From: Ustilaginoidea virens
Taxonomy: Eukaryota; Ascomycota; Sordariomycetes; Hypocreales; Clavicipitaceae
Length of the DNA: 64,000 nt
Assembly: GCF_000687475.1 (NCBI RefSeq)
Contig: NC_057317.1
Location: 2,046,001 to 2,110,000, forward strand
Direction of reading: 5' to 3'
Shown here: positions 32,598 to 44,249 of the stretch, piece by piece
Layout: every line of letters begins with the position of its first letter
Numbering within the stretch: position 1 is the first letter of the stretch
The notes under the pieces: model-generated
Database searches by the model: none
The model's input: only the letters and a program-made list of their open reading frames with translations
Told to the model about the DNA's origin: nothing
Translations under genes and position numbers: made by a program

Positions 32598-33909
32598 GGT
32601 CGAGGGGGTGGGGGCGGGCTCGTGGCAGATGCTGGGAACGCTTGCTTGGAACGCTGGGCGGCAATCCGATGCTGGCGGTATGATATATGCGTATACCTGC
32701 GGGCAAGGGTTGATATGGCCGTGTATCAAGGACACGGTGGCCGGGCCTGGGCTTGATGATGTGTTGCTTCGTTCGGCGGCAAGGCAACAGCTGTTTGTAT
32801 ATTTAGCTCTTCCCGAGGATGTGAGTCATTGGCATGTTCCGTGCTTTGATTCCACAACCGCGGCGGCAGGCCACGGGCCACGGGCCACGAGTTCGGCGGT
32901 AATGAACAAGTCCCTGGGTAAGTGAAAGGTGGGTTCCAGCCGCCGCCTGACGTGATGGGAGCAGGTGCAGCTCAGACGTTGTGGCCCACTCGTTGGTGTC
33001 TTGCTTTAAATATAGACGACGCAGGCTATTTCCCAAAAGCAGAGACAGAATTAGCAGCCGATGGCTGGAGAGTTTTTGCCTACTCCAAGTAGCCACCGGG
33101 AAGAATCTCGTCTCTGGCTACCATGTCGAGCGGCCTGTCTTGCCATCAGCGGCCGATGAGCCTGCGGGCCGCCCTGGCCACCGCCGGGATGCATAAAATG
33201 GTGGACGCATTTCGAGACGGCTGGGGAGACGAGGTGAGTCTTGTTGTCGAGACTCGAGACGCCGAACTCCGAGCGAGCGAGACCCTGAAAAGTTTGGCAG
33301 GCAAGGTCGACTTCAGACTGTTTGTGCCTGACGGCTATTTTCAGCGTTCCGGATAGGCGAGCCGGGGTGTGGGGCCTGGGCCCTCGGGGCGGGGCGCACA
33401 AGGTGATCAATACCTAGGGACTTGGTATTCCGCACCTGGCTACCCAAGAAGTATATGCTGAATCGCTGGCCAGCATGAATTGCATGGGTGAAGCTGCGGT
33501 TTCCTTGGATACTGGGGCCGGGACCCAGGCAAACTGTGGCACGGCAGCGTCCCTGCCAGGCCAACCCCGAGGCCCATTCCAGCATACGGAGTACCCCCTC
33601 ACCCAACGAGTTGCAACCCACTGCCCCACCCCAGGCTCCACCGGCCGAGACCGGCCGAGTGATGGCGCGCACTGCCAACTGCCGACCGCTAACCGCCGAC
33701 CGCCAACCGCCAATGATGGCGGCATTCTATTAATGAGTCAAGTCTTTTTGTGTTTTCTATTCCTAGACATGGCGAGGCCGTATTCCTCCTTTTACCGCCG
33801 CCATATTCCCCAGCTGCGTTGCGCCTCCAACTCGACGCAGGATCAGAACCTCCTTCGTCTTGTCCGTCATGGGCTCCAGCCCCTCGGGGCAGGGCATTTT
33901 CTTGGACGA
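32598..33909. other. Intergenic, possible relic sequence
   Basis: Upstream DNA of the cysteine-rich gene. A 77-codon open frame at 33123-33356 (MSSGLSCHQRP...) reads like protein but matches nothing I know. The stretch ends at the MFS relic. Confidence 0.4.
32675..32700 (-). promoter_or_regulatory. Probable TATA element of the cysteine-rich gene
   Basis: The plus strand reads GGTATGATATATGCGTATACC; on the minus strand this is an A/T-rich TATATA element about 85 bp upstream of the start at 32597. Confidence 0.4.
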
Positions 33910-34462
33910 AGAAAATGCAGACGGCCTGATTATTTGATTTTGCAGAGGGAAATGCCGACAAGGCAGTCGACTGGCCGGCAAAGAGGAAGTGGCTGATTGT
34001 CCTGGCTCTGGCGGCTATGACTTTTATCCTGTACGTCTCCGTCGCCGATGCTTGATTTCTTTATTGGTTTTTTTTTTTTATCTTTGTCTCTCCCCTTTTG
34101 ACAAGGGATATTCACTGGCGTTTTCTTGTAGCGCCCTCGGCTCGTCCGTCGCGGCCCCGGGCGTCAACGAGGCCATGAAGGAATTCCACACCACGTCGTC
34201 TGTGCTCGGCTCCATGGTTATTTACGTCTACAACATCGGGCTGGAGATCGGGCCGCTCATCTTGGCCGCAATGTCTATCCTACGGTCCCTCTTTAGAGCG
34301 TTCGTTTCTCTGGCTGGAGCGCCGCTTTACGAAACCCTGGGTCTTGGATGGGGAAAGTCCATACTTGGCTTCATTAGCCTTGCCTTGATGCCCGTTCCAT
34401 TTCTGTTTATACGCTATGGAGAAGCGATTCGCGCGAGTTCCCGATTCCAACCCAGGTTATAA
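33910..34462 (+). pseudogene. MFS multidrug transporter fragment with internal deletion
   Basis: The first part encodes the start of a DHA1-type major facilitator: VDWPAKRKWLIVLALAAMTF just before the first membrane helix. After an intron at 34031-34131 (GTACGT to TGTAG) it continues with LGSSVAAPGVNEAMKEFHTT and LGSMVIYVYNIGLEIGPLIL. At about 34280 it jumps directly to the typical C-terminus of the same family (SLAGAPLYETLGLGWGKS, then PVPFLFIRYGEAIR). About 300 residues in between are missing. The result is a broken gene that retains both ends. It lies 3.5 kb upstream of the synthetase relic and may have been part of the same cluster; that is inference. Confidence 0.8.
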
Positions 34463-37400
34463 TATATCATCTGAATTCTGGACTCGGTGCTTTTTTGAAT
34501 CAGCGGCATATATTCTTTGCCCTTTGAATTCACGATATTCCTTTCAAACCTGATGAATTTCTTGTTCTGTCTTCGTGTCACAGCTTCAACAGGCCCATGT
34601 GCGCAAAAACTATTCTCCTCCTCATTCCACGGTTTTGCGCGCATTAAAAGCAAAGCTCGGCTGGGGCCGCAGAAAAAACACGCTCAACGTCCTTGCGCTG
34701 CCTATTTTCTGCTCCCTTCCCGGCGACTTGACGCAGCGCTTGGGCGCCCTGATCTGCCCATCGTTCACCAAGATGGCTACCGCTCCACAAAACACAACCA
34801 TGGTGTCAGGCCTGAATGGCACATCTACACACTCGCCATCCACCTCGCACGGCAGGCTCACAAAGCCGTTCTCACAGGCCGTCTGGTGCACCAGCGTGAT
34901 GGCGGACAAGTCTTAATGCGCCCCCATCCGGAGCGGCTCTTCCTCTGCACTCTATGGGGATCAACAACAACCTTTTCCCCAGCCACGAGTTCCAAGACAC
35001 GTGGCAGGCCTACTTTGACAGCATGTACTCGACCGCGAAAGGAAGAAGATGCTCGTTTTGGTGAGGCATTCTCTGAAGGAGGTGATGTCTTTACCCGATG
35101 TGAGGTCTTGAGGGAGAACGTAGGGAAATTTTCTGCCATGCCGTGGTTTTTTCTCGTTGAATTTTTATTGCTATTAATTCAAAGATGATGGTGATGGTTA
35201 TGATGATTGCGATGACGATGGATAAGTTGGCATGGAATATGGGTGTAGTTACTGGGAGAAGAGATGCAGTATCTCGATTTGCACGTCGGCACAATGCACA
35301 CTTGGGCTTGCACCGCTGGTATGCCATGGGATACATACTGTAACAAACCAGGCGCAGCACACCATACAAGATGCCCACAACCCCCACAACAGCTATCCAA
35401 GCAGGAAATCAAACACATCAAAACAAAAACAAAAAAAAAAACCTCCAAGTCGCGCACATTCCATATTCCCATCGTGCACTGCAGCAATGCAAGCCAAGAT
35501 CGGTGACGTCGGAAAAGTGGGGCCGGCGCTGGGCGGCCGAGACTGACGGGCGCGGGGTCGTCGGGAAAAGCCACTTGAGGTGGAAAATCGCCGGAATCGC
35601 CGGATGGGGAGGGGTTCCGCTGCACCCTGGAAGAGGGTGCTAGGGATCCTCGTTGTCGCTTATTGCACCTGCACCTTGTGACTTTGGGGGCGCGTCCTGC
35701 GCGTGGGGCACGGCGTGCAGCACCGGGGTTCAGGGGGAGGACGTGGTGAGGGCGCATGTTTCGGGCCTCGGCTGTTTTTGGGAGCGATGTGGATGCTTTG
35801 CGTTCCTGGGAGATGGGAGACTGGAGTAAGATTCAACGCTGCGTTGGGTCGGCAGACGGCTTGCTGGGCTAGCATCCCAAAGGCGGAAAATAGCTCAAGG
35901 GGTTATACGGACTCCGGGGTAGAACCAGGGTTTTTGAAAATAGTTCAAGGGACATACACTCGGCGGGAAAGGTATATATCAGCAGCATCATCCAATCAAG
36001 CTGTTTTGCAGCAGTGCATCTCCGGGCTCCAACCACGCGGCGGCCCCATCGTGTAAGCTAAGCCGGCTGTAATCAGAGAACGCCAGAGAACCAGCAGTAG
36101 GTAATTGATAATGCTCGTCCTTCACGTCTGCCCATTCTTTTTAAATCAGCCCAGCCAAGACGTTTTGCAAATATTTGCTCTGGCGGGCGTTTGTCGTTGT
36201 CTGGGGGAAAAGGGAAAATGAAATTGCTGTTGCGTACAAACACTTGCTACAACGGGGCACGGAACACGCCGGCCCTGTTTAAATGCAGTTTTACTTGCCG
36301 CCACCAACCAATGTTTTTCTTGCCGGGGGTGCGGAGGATTTGGACGAGAATCGTCGACGGCGGCGTGTGTTGCGGCTCTTGCGAGATTATCGGACTGCAT
36401 AGACAAACAAGCAGAATTTCTTCTCAGCTGTGCCGAAAAGCATAAAACGACCGCTCCATCCGACATGGGCTGTAGGCGTGTGCTGACATTTGCTCGTCGC
36501 GTCGCGGCGATTGGTGCTGGGCCGCTGGTTGTTCTGTTCTCGTTGCCAATGGCCGATGCCCTGCAGAATGTGGTATGTCCTGTGGCCCAGGCTGGGGTCC
36601 ACGGTCAGACTCGGTGAATAATCAATGTAGCCATGAAGGTCTTGCGGGGAAGAGCGTGTGCTTGAATGGGGGATTTATCGTTGCGCTGCCGTATGATTTG
36701 ATGTTGCATTTGATGTTGATGGCGGGTTGCAAACATCCACTTTCACACTTTCACGATGTTGACAAAATCTAGCGAAAGCCACAGCCACAGCCACAGCTTA
36801 GACCCCGACGATCCGGGGCTCCAATGATGCACACGTGCTGGCGTGCACGTGATGATCCTCGACATCCAACGCCCCGTCGTGCTCGCGGGCTCTTAGACGA
36901 CTCTATGACTCTTGCTTGCATGGTCATGGAGCCGCGAACTGATCAACTGATGAACAACGCAACCGTCGACGAACCGACCGGGACCATGGGTGGGCCAAGC
37001 CAGTCCAGCAGAAAGGAAGCTTTCTGCCTGGAGATGCCGCTCATCGTGAGGCAGAATCTGAATCGCCTGCCCCATGCAGCCATGCAACAAACATGCCATG
37101 CCGTCTTTCACCCCAGCTCGGGCCCGGCCTCCCTCCCCGCAAACCAAATTTATGCCAATAGGAATACGAAGTCGTTGCACTTTTTGCATTTCAAGGCGTG
37201 TTTCTGCAGCATAAGCGACCAAGGCCTGTCGCAGCCCCTTCTGACGCCCACTACCAAAAGCAATCGGCATAGCAAGCGAATCACAGCACTCGCCTACTTT
37301 TGATGCTACGAGTACTGGCTGATCTAACATCCCATATGGCTCAGTTACAGAAAAATATCCGTCTCGGATACATTTTTTGTCTCACGTCATTCTTGAGATG

Positions 37401-38011
37401 GTGTTGCAGCTTCGTTAAATCGGACCCTCCCAGTTGGGACACACATCTCGATAATGAAAATGAATTTTACATCAGGGAACGAAGCGTGAGACGTGAATAA
37501 GGGGATGCGTGACAATTTTCTCATCTTCTGCAAGGATATCTTGGCCAATAGGATTTGCTTAAGCCTCGGGCCATAATATACGTTGGCCAACTCCATCCAT
37601 TTTAACCACCATGTGTCATTCAGCAGCGTGTCATCAAGTTGAAGAGACGAAGGATAACGCGTGTCTTGCAACTCATCGACTTTTCAGAGTCTCATGACTT
37701 TATTTTTCCAAAGGCATCCATAAATTTCATTCGCTAACTTAATCTACCATAGAGGAACCTGATTTCTCCGTCAGAGCTCTGCATTTCCATGGCGCGCGTG
37801 TCCAAAACGACAGCTTCGTCACAAACCACTAAATATGGAGATCAACGGCATTTTCTGCCAGCCCAACGGGAAAAGCGGTTCATCTGCTTCACATGGCACG
37901 CGTGCCTTCGGTAATGACACAAAATTCATAAACGGGCATAATGAGGCCAATGGCTCAATAATAACACATCGACGCTAGGCCCTAGAACCAGAGTGTTATA
38001 TATCCAGTCTT
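34463..38011. other. Gene-poor stretch before the NRPS relic
   Basis: No intact gene. Open frames at 34517-35188 and 35703-36056 have no recognisable domains; 34950-35060 reads protein-like in one frame ([20 protein letters not shown]) and could be another relic. 37300-38000 is A/T-richer than the rest of the window. Confidence 0.45.
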
Positions 38012-38755
38012 GAATTCGATCAGTGGAAGAGGGATATGGAGAGCATCGCGGAAAGATGCGACCTGAGCGACTTGACTCGCGAGCCGGTAAAATACCAGCT
38101 GGCGTCCGGGGGGTAAGATGGAACGGCGCCAGCTACCAAATGCCGGACTATTCAGGTCGAGGGGAGCCTTGTCCAGGCGTTGAGAGCAGCGTGCTCCAAG
38201 ACGCTGATGTCCGAAAAATCGCTGCTGTTGCTGGCGGTGCATCAGATGCTGAAAGGGTTCGGGAATGGATCCCACACAGCCGTAGCGACTTTCCAACCGG
38301 CCTGACAAGCACTCTGGCGTAAGCTCCTGGGCAATCTTCCCAACAATTGTGAGTCACAAGGACAGAACAGAGATGAAGAGTACATTACAGCAGCCATTTC
38401 GGAAATGAGACAGAGGCAAGACTCCAATTTTGATCACGGGCCTATATCCCGCATCCAACCAGAGGACCTGGCCCGATCCGAGCTCCTGGATCTAATCGTC
38501 GTCTTTGACGACATCAACGACGCACCACCTCCAAATTCCCCACTGGTTCTCGGCGCAACGCTCAAAGAATTGGCATGGATTCTCCGTATGTCATATGCTG
38601 ACCAGCTCTTTGACACCGTGGTTGTGGACAGCTTCCTTGGCGCCGTGAGCAAGCTGCTCGCGGCTACTACTCAACCGACGCGGTTTCTGGGAGAAATTGA
38701 ACTCGTTCCGGAAGAGCAATTATCCCAGATAGAAGCTTGGAATGACACTATTAGC
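38012..38755 (+). pseudogene. NRPS relic: N-terminal condensation-like region
   Basis: Begins with WKRDMESIAERCDLSDLT, continues to a stop TAA at 38114-38116, then LLAVHQMLKGFGNG in another frame. From 38405 a 184-codon open frame gives LLDLIVVFDDIND and LGATLKELAWILRMSYADQL. This non-catalytic region precedes A1 in ACV synthetases and is absent from most other fungal NRPSs. Confidence 0.75.
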
Positions 38756-40318
38756 GAGTACCCATCTCACAAGAGACTGCACCATCTCGTGGAAGAAGCG
38801 GCAGCACGTTGCAGAGATAAGCTGGCTCTGATCTGCGGCGACAGGCGCATCACGTATCGAGAGATGAATGCGGTTAGCACACCACCTCTTCTACAAGGGG
38901 ATACAGCCCGAGCAACTGAAAGAGCTATTCTTGCACAAGAGCGCAATCACGGTTGAAACTATCATTGGCTTGTGGAAATCCAGTGCTGCCTACATACCCA
39001 TTGACCCTGCTTATCCCTCCAGCGCATCCAGTTTATTCTCGACGATATCAAAACGAGCTTCGTCATTGCAAATCAAAGACATGTTGGCGAACTTGACACA
39101 GAGATCCTGCGAGATCGCAAGATCGACGTCATCCCCTTGGGGCCCCTCGTAGATCGGCTCATGGCAGATGATAACGGTGAAGCAGCTGAAAACCTTGACC
39201 TTGGCTTATCGAGCAAAACGCTAGCCTATGCGACGTACACTTCGGGCACAACTGGGTTCCCCAAATGCATTGAAGGAGCACACGAGCGTCTTCAACAGCA
39301 TCACAGATCTTTCTACGCGATATGGCGTTGCCAGCAACGCCGATGAAGTAGTCCTTCTTCTGTCGGAATATGTTTTTGAACCGTTTGTGCGTCAAATTCT
39401 CATGGCCCTGACGACGGATAACACGCTTGCCATTATCAACGATCAAGACAAGTTTGACCCAGAGATACTCGTCGCTTTTATGCGCCAACACAGAGTTACC
39501 TATCTCAATGGGACGACTTCCGTCCTCCAAGAGTACGGTTTCCTCTCATATGCTGGCCTGAAACGCATCGTCTTAGTTGGAGAGAACTTGACCGAGTCTC
39601 GGTACGCTGCTTTGCGCCGTCGATTCAAAGGTCGTATCATAGACGAGTACGGATTCACAGAGTCGGCGTTTGTCACGGCCCTAAAGGTATTCGATCCTAC
39701 ATGCAAGAAAGGGATATGATTATTGGCCGATCCGTCCGCAATGCCAAGTGCTACGTTCTGGATGCAAAGCTGAGGCGTGCGCCGCTCGGCGTCGCCGGGG
39801 AGTTGCACGTTGGCGGCTTGGGAATCTCGAGGGGGTATCTGAATCGAGAGAAACTAACGAGGGACAATTTATACCGAATCCCTTTCAACGGCACAGGAGC
39901 GAGAGGACGGCATCAATGGCCGCTTGTATAAAACGGGCGACTTGGCTAGGTGGCTTCCCAGTGGAGAGCTAGAGTATTTAGGTCGGATCGACTTTCAAAG
40001 CAAACTCCGCGGCATCAGGATTGAACATGGGGAAATCGAGTCTACGCTAGCCACGGGTCCCAGGGTTCGAACTAGTATCGTCGTCTCGAGGAGGAAGTTA
40101 TTAGCAGAAGCAGAAGAGACATTGCAGAATCACTTGGTGGGCTACTTTGTGTGTGATGAGAGGGAAGCGGCAGTGTCTGAAAATGATGCTTTATCGTTTC
40201 TGGAGAAGAAGCTCCCGCGATACATGAGACCGATGCGGTTAGTGCAAGTGCCAGCTATACCTGTCACGGTCAATGGCAAGGCGGATCATACGCGCTCCTC
40301 CCAATGTTCAACTTGTTG
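38756..40318 (+). pseudogene. NRPS relic: adenylation domain A1
   Basis: In other ACV synthetases the first module selects aminoadipate. Recognisable motifs in order: [23 protein letters not shown] (A2), [11 protein letters not shown] (A3, about 39237-39270), [42 protein letters not shown] (A5), GELHVGGLGISRGYLNR (A6), [20 protein letters not shown] (A7-A8) and VTVNGKAD (A10). At least five frameshifts (about 38,880; 39,050; 39,275; 39,705; 39,910) break it. Confidence 0.8.
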
Positions 40319-40319
40319 A

Positions 40320-40585
40320 GCCGACACCGCGCGGGTCGTCTCAGCATGGAGACGAGATTGAGGAGAGGCTGACCAAGGCATGGGGCGATGTTCTTGCCGT
40401 TGAGGCGAAGAACATCGGACCAGAGCACAACTTCTTCCGGTTGGGCGGCCACAGCATCACTTGCATTCAGCTGATTGTTCGGGTTCGCGAGTATCTGGGT
40501 GTTTCGATCGGTCTGGAAGAAGTGTTTGAAGCAAGGACGCTGCGAGCAATGGCCGACTTGATCAATCAAGCTGGGGATTCAAGGC
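40320..40585 (+). pseudogene. NRPS relic: carrier domain T1
   Basis: FFRLGGHSITCIQLI is intact; the phosphopantetheine serine codon is 40453-40455. It lies in one open frame with its flanks (40273-40911). Confidence 0.8.
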
Positions 40586-40644
40586 CATGGCAAGAAGCCC
40601 GTCGTATTGTTGTCGAGTCGAGCACTCGCAAACGGCGCAACCGG

Positions 40645-41845
40645 ACACACATATCTGGCAAACAGCTTGCAACAAGGGTTCGTCTATCACGCACTCAAGA
40701 CGCCGCAAAAGGATGCCTACATCATGCAGTCCACGTTACACTACCCGGCACCTCTGCAGCACGACCATTACCGCGCTGCTTGGGAGTTGGCCCACATACA
40801 GCACCCTGCGCTGCGGCTGCGCTTCTCATCGGCATCCGAAGTGATGCAAGCCGTGGAAGAGAATGTGCCTCTGGGCTGGCGAGAGGTAGACGCCAGCGGC
40901 GTACGGACTGAAGGCGAACGGCAGCAGGTGCTCCATCGGATACAGCAGGACAACCACAGCGAGGGCTTCAACCTGGAATCGGCGTCACTGGCGCGGGTGT
41001 ACTTGGTCAATGGCCCAGATACACTTTCGCCGTGCGTTTTTAGCTGCCATCACGCGATTCTGGATGGCTGGAGTCTTCCTCTGCTCTTTGACAACTTGCA
41101 CGAGACATACCTGCGCTTGACAAGGGGGGAGAAGCCATCACCCCGCGAGGACGGCACCTACATGCTTGCTCAGAAATATCTTCAACGCCATCGCGATACT
41201 CACCTGGACTTTTGGGCCCAGCATATTGACCAGGTCCGGGAGCGATGCCATCCGAATGCCCTCCTGAACGACACGAGCCGCTACAAGGTGCCCCTGGCAG
41301 ACTACGATCACGTCTTGGGGCAGGGTCAGCAAAGCATACGGCTGCCCCGAGATGCTGCCATGACCAAGTTAATGGACGTATGCTCGGGGTGGGCGTGACT
41401 CTACATTCCATCCTCCAACTGGTCTGGCATCTTTGTCCTCCACACTTACAGCAGAGGCAGCCACACCGTGACGGGGACCACCATTTCTGGCCGAAACCTG
41501 CCCATTGACGGCATTGAGAGATCAATTGGCTTGTTCATCAACACCTTGCCCCTTGTGCTGGACCACACCAGCTACGGGGACACGAGCGCCCTGGATGCCA
41601 TTGCCAAGGTACAAAGGCAGGTGAACGCCATGAACGAGAGGGGAAGCAACGAGCTCGGCCGCTTGCGGCGGGACGACTTGAAGCACGGCCTTTTTGACAC
41701 ACTGTTTGTGCTGGAGAACTATCCAAACCTGGACTCGTCGAGGAGACAAGTGCATAAAGCACTGCTGCAGTACACCATCGAAGGGGGTACCGAGAAGCTC
41801 AGTGGCGGTCATCGTCCAAGGGCTGGGGCACGGCGGATGTGACTT
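40645..41845 (+). pseudogene. NRPS relic: condensation domain C1
   Basis: An open frame to 41398 carries YLANSLQQGFVYHALK, PALRLRFS and the active-site CHHAILDGW (His-His at 41048-41053). A frameshift near 41,385 leads to a second piece with [28 protein letters not shown] and [19 protein letters not shown]. The active-site histidines survive. Confidence 0.8.
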
Positions 41846-41869
41846 TACCGTTTACTACGCTCGAGATCT

Positions 41870-42265
41870 GTTCGACCGTGACGTGATCCAGGTGTTGTTG
41901 CAAAAACGTACGCCACACCCTTTACAACGTGGCGGAGAAGCCCGATGCGCCCATACGGGACATCGAGTATCTGTCAGCCCGCCAGAGGGAGAAACTTGAC
42001 AAATGGAACGTCACTGCGGATGAATACCCTAGCGTTACCATTCATTGCCTGTTCGAGGCGGAAGCGCAGCGCAAACCGGACAAGATAGCGGCCATTTACC
42101 AAGACACCAGGTTGAGCTATCGGGAGCTCAACTCCCGGGCCAATGCCCTGGCGTATTACCTGCTGGACCGTGCGGCCATTGAGCCTAATAAGCTGGTTGC
42201 GCTGGTAGTGGACAAGAGCGAGCACATGATTACTAAGTGGGCATTGGCAGGCATATGGGCGGAGC
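41870..42265 (+). pseudogene. NRPS relic: start of adenylation domain A2 (core deleted)
   Basis: Linker [16 protein letters not shown], then [17 protein letters not shown] and [12 protein letters not shown], the first two adenylation blocks. After [10 protein letters not shown] the sequence passes straight into a carrier domain, so A3 to A10, more than 350 residues, are missing. In ACV synthetases module 2 selects cysteine. Confidence 0.78.
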
Positions 42266-42445
42266 TGCTCGACATAGCCCGTCAACTCATCAGCATTTAC
42301 AGTGACTTCTTCAGCCTGGGAGGCGACAGCCTGAGGAGCCCCAGGCTGTCCTTTGACGCCACCAAGGCCCTGGGCGTGCCAGTCAGTGTGAGCAGCCTCT
42401 TTCGCTACCCGACCATTGAGGCCTTTGCCCGGTGGTTGTGGCGGG
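42266..42445 (+). pseudogene. NRPS relic: carrier domain T2
   Basis: [19 protein letters not shown] with the carrier serine codon at 42328-42330, followed by [19 protein letters not shown]. It is in the same open frame (41929-42630) as the A2 remnant. Confidence 0.8.
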
Positions 42446-42873
42446 TGCGTCGTCGGATGTCCAGCCCCTCGTCGCCGCGCAGTGCGGCAGTGGTCAGGAC
42501 GAGGTTCCCGTCTCGCCTGCCCAGGAGAGACTGCTGTTTCTCCGTGAGTTTGACCGAGGCTCGAGCGCGTACAGCATTGCCATTCATATGGAGCTTGAGC
42601 GCCGCCAGGCTGAGACTGCGGCCCGTCTGACGTACTTTGAGAAGGCGGTGCGTGGAGTGCTCTCGAGACATGAGGGCTCTGAAGACATTGCTGGTCGTGT
42701 CTCACAAGGACTCTCGCCATTGCCAGAAAGTCCTGGACCCAGTGACGGCCGACAAGATGCTCACCGTCCAAGCCGTGTCTTGCAGCGATCTGTCTCAAGC
42801 GGAGCGGCAGATGGTTGCCGCGGCAGAGCACGTCTTTTGCCTCGACCAGGATCTTCCCTTCACTGTTAATATA

Positions 42874-43196
42874 AACTCGGGGTACCCAGTTGTACGTAGG
42901 GTCGCGCGCGTGGTATCATATACCGTGAGGTCACCAAGTAAAGGATTTGATTGCTTTACTAATGACTGACTATCTAAAAGGAAAGAAAGGAAGCAAAAGA
43001 GGGTAATTACACGATGTGGCCTTTTTGTGCGTGCTGTGGTCACGTGCATCGGCGCAGTCGGGCCGGGCTGCCCGCGTGCCCTACCGGGCTCAGGGGTAAA
43101 GGGGCAAAAGGGGCCACATCGTGTGTGCGGCAGTGTGCGCGGCACATCCGTCGCAATGTGCCCAATTGGGCACCTTGCGACAGCGATTCCGACATT
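42874..43196. mobile_element. Insertion with inverted repeats inside C2 (MITE-like)
   Basis: Between DLPFTVNIN and the continuation LYRLERID lie about 320 bp that do not encode condensation-domain sequence. It contains a perfect 13-bp inverted repeat, ACACGATGTGGCC at 43009-43021 and its complement at 43112-43124, and a perfect 16-bp palindrome GTGCCCAATTGGGCAC at 43158-43173. The edges read TTCACTGT (left) and TTCACAGT (right), a possible decayed 8-bp target duplication. There is no coding capacity. Confidence 0.5.
43009..43124. repeat. 13-bp perfect inverted repeat, 90-bp spacer
   Basis: ACACGATGTGGCC on the left arm matches GGCCACATCGTGT on the right arm; pairing continues imperfectly into the T/A-rich next bases. 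Confidence 0.85.
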
Positions 43197-44249
43197 CACA
43201 GTACACCTGTACAGGCTGGAAAGAATCGATGCTGATAAGCTATTCGTCAGCTTTGTTTTTCATCATTTAGCCTTTGACGCTTGGTCCTAGCATGATTTTC
43301 AAAGAGCTGACGGCCCATTACGACTTCCACATGGCAGGGGGAGAACCAGGCGTCAAACTGAAGCTGGTCGGCCTTTCCGCGCAGTACAAGTAATACGCCG
43401 TCGAGCAACGGCAAACCCTGCGGTCAAAACGGTACTCGGCCCTCACAGACTTTTGGTCCCGCAAACTGGCCTCGTTCGAGCCGGAAAACCTCGTCATAGA
43501 CCGGCCTCGACCAGCCCGGCTTGACTACGTGGGCGACGACGTCCAGCTCGTCGTCGAGGGCGACACGGCGACGGCGCTCAAGGCTCTGGCAAGAAAAGAG
43601 GGCGCGAGCCTTTACGCGGTGATGCTCACCGCGTACTGCTTCCTCTTGGGATTCTACACCATGCAGGGCGACATTTTCGGTCGGCATCCCCGTCTCGCAC
43701 AGATGCCGCGCCGAGTACGAGTCGGTCGTGGGCTTCTTTGTCAACCTCTTGCCGCTGCAGGTCGACGTCTCGGCCTCGACCATCCATGAGCTGATCTCGA
43801 CTGCTCAAAAGGAACTCATTGATTGCCAGGTGCATATGGACATGCCTTTCCAGGACATGACGCGGCTGCTGCAGGAGCAGCACGACACTAGTCGACATCC
43901 GCTGGTACAGACCGTGTTCAACTGGGAGACGGGACCATCCGGCGCGATGCTGCAGCCGCATGTCGGTGGTGGGAAAGCCCTCCTCCGCGAGTACACGCCC
44001 TCTCGGCCGTTGCCTTCGTTAGCAAAGTTTGACTTGAACGTGTCCGTAAGGGAGACGTAGCATCAGCGGCTGCATATCAACTTCGACTACGCCACCAGCC
44101 TGTTTGGCAGGGCAACTATCCAGGGGTATGCCGAGACGTACCTGGCCGTTCTTGAAGACATGGCTAATGCTGACGCATCTGCATATTTGCCGAGCTTAGC
44201 TCTGCACGCTCCGGAATCCGATAAGCAAGAGACGTCCGGAGACGCTGCG

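Larger units (their letters stand above)
42490..44155 (+). pseudogene. NRPS relic: condensation domain C2
   Basis: [20 protein letters not shown] opens the domain. After a frameshift near 42,640 it reads VLDPVTADKML and HVFCLDQDLPF, is interrupted by about 320 bp, then resumes at LYRLERIDADKLFVSFVFHH (His-His about 43,262). Stops at 43288-43290 and 43393-43395 and frameshifts near 43,300 and 43,690 follow. Later blocks are [33 protein letters not shown] and KFDLNVSV, then a stop at 44058-44060. Confidence 0.78.

Noticed and set aside
43255..43290. The C2 active site reading HHLAFDA instead of HHxxxDG as a disabling mutation
   Set aside because: Ala in this place is, as far as I recall, normal for the second condensation domain of ACV synthetases, so I do not count it as damage.
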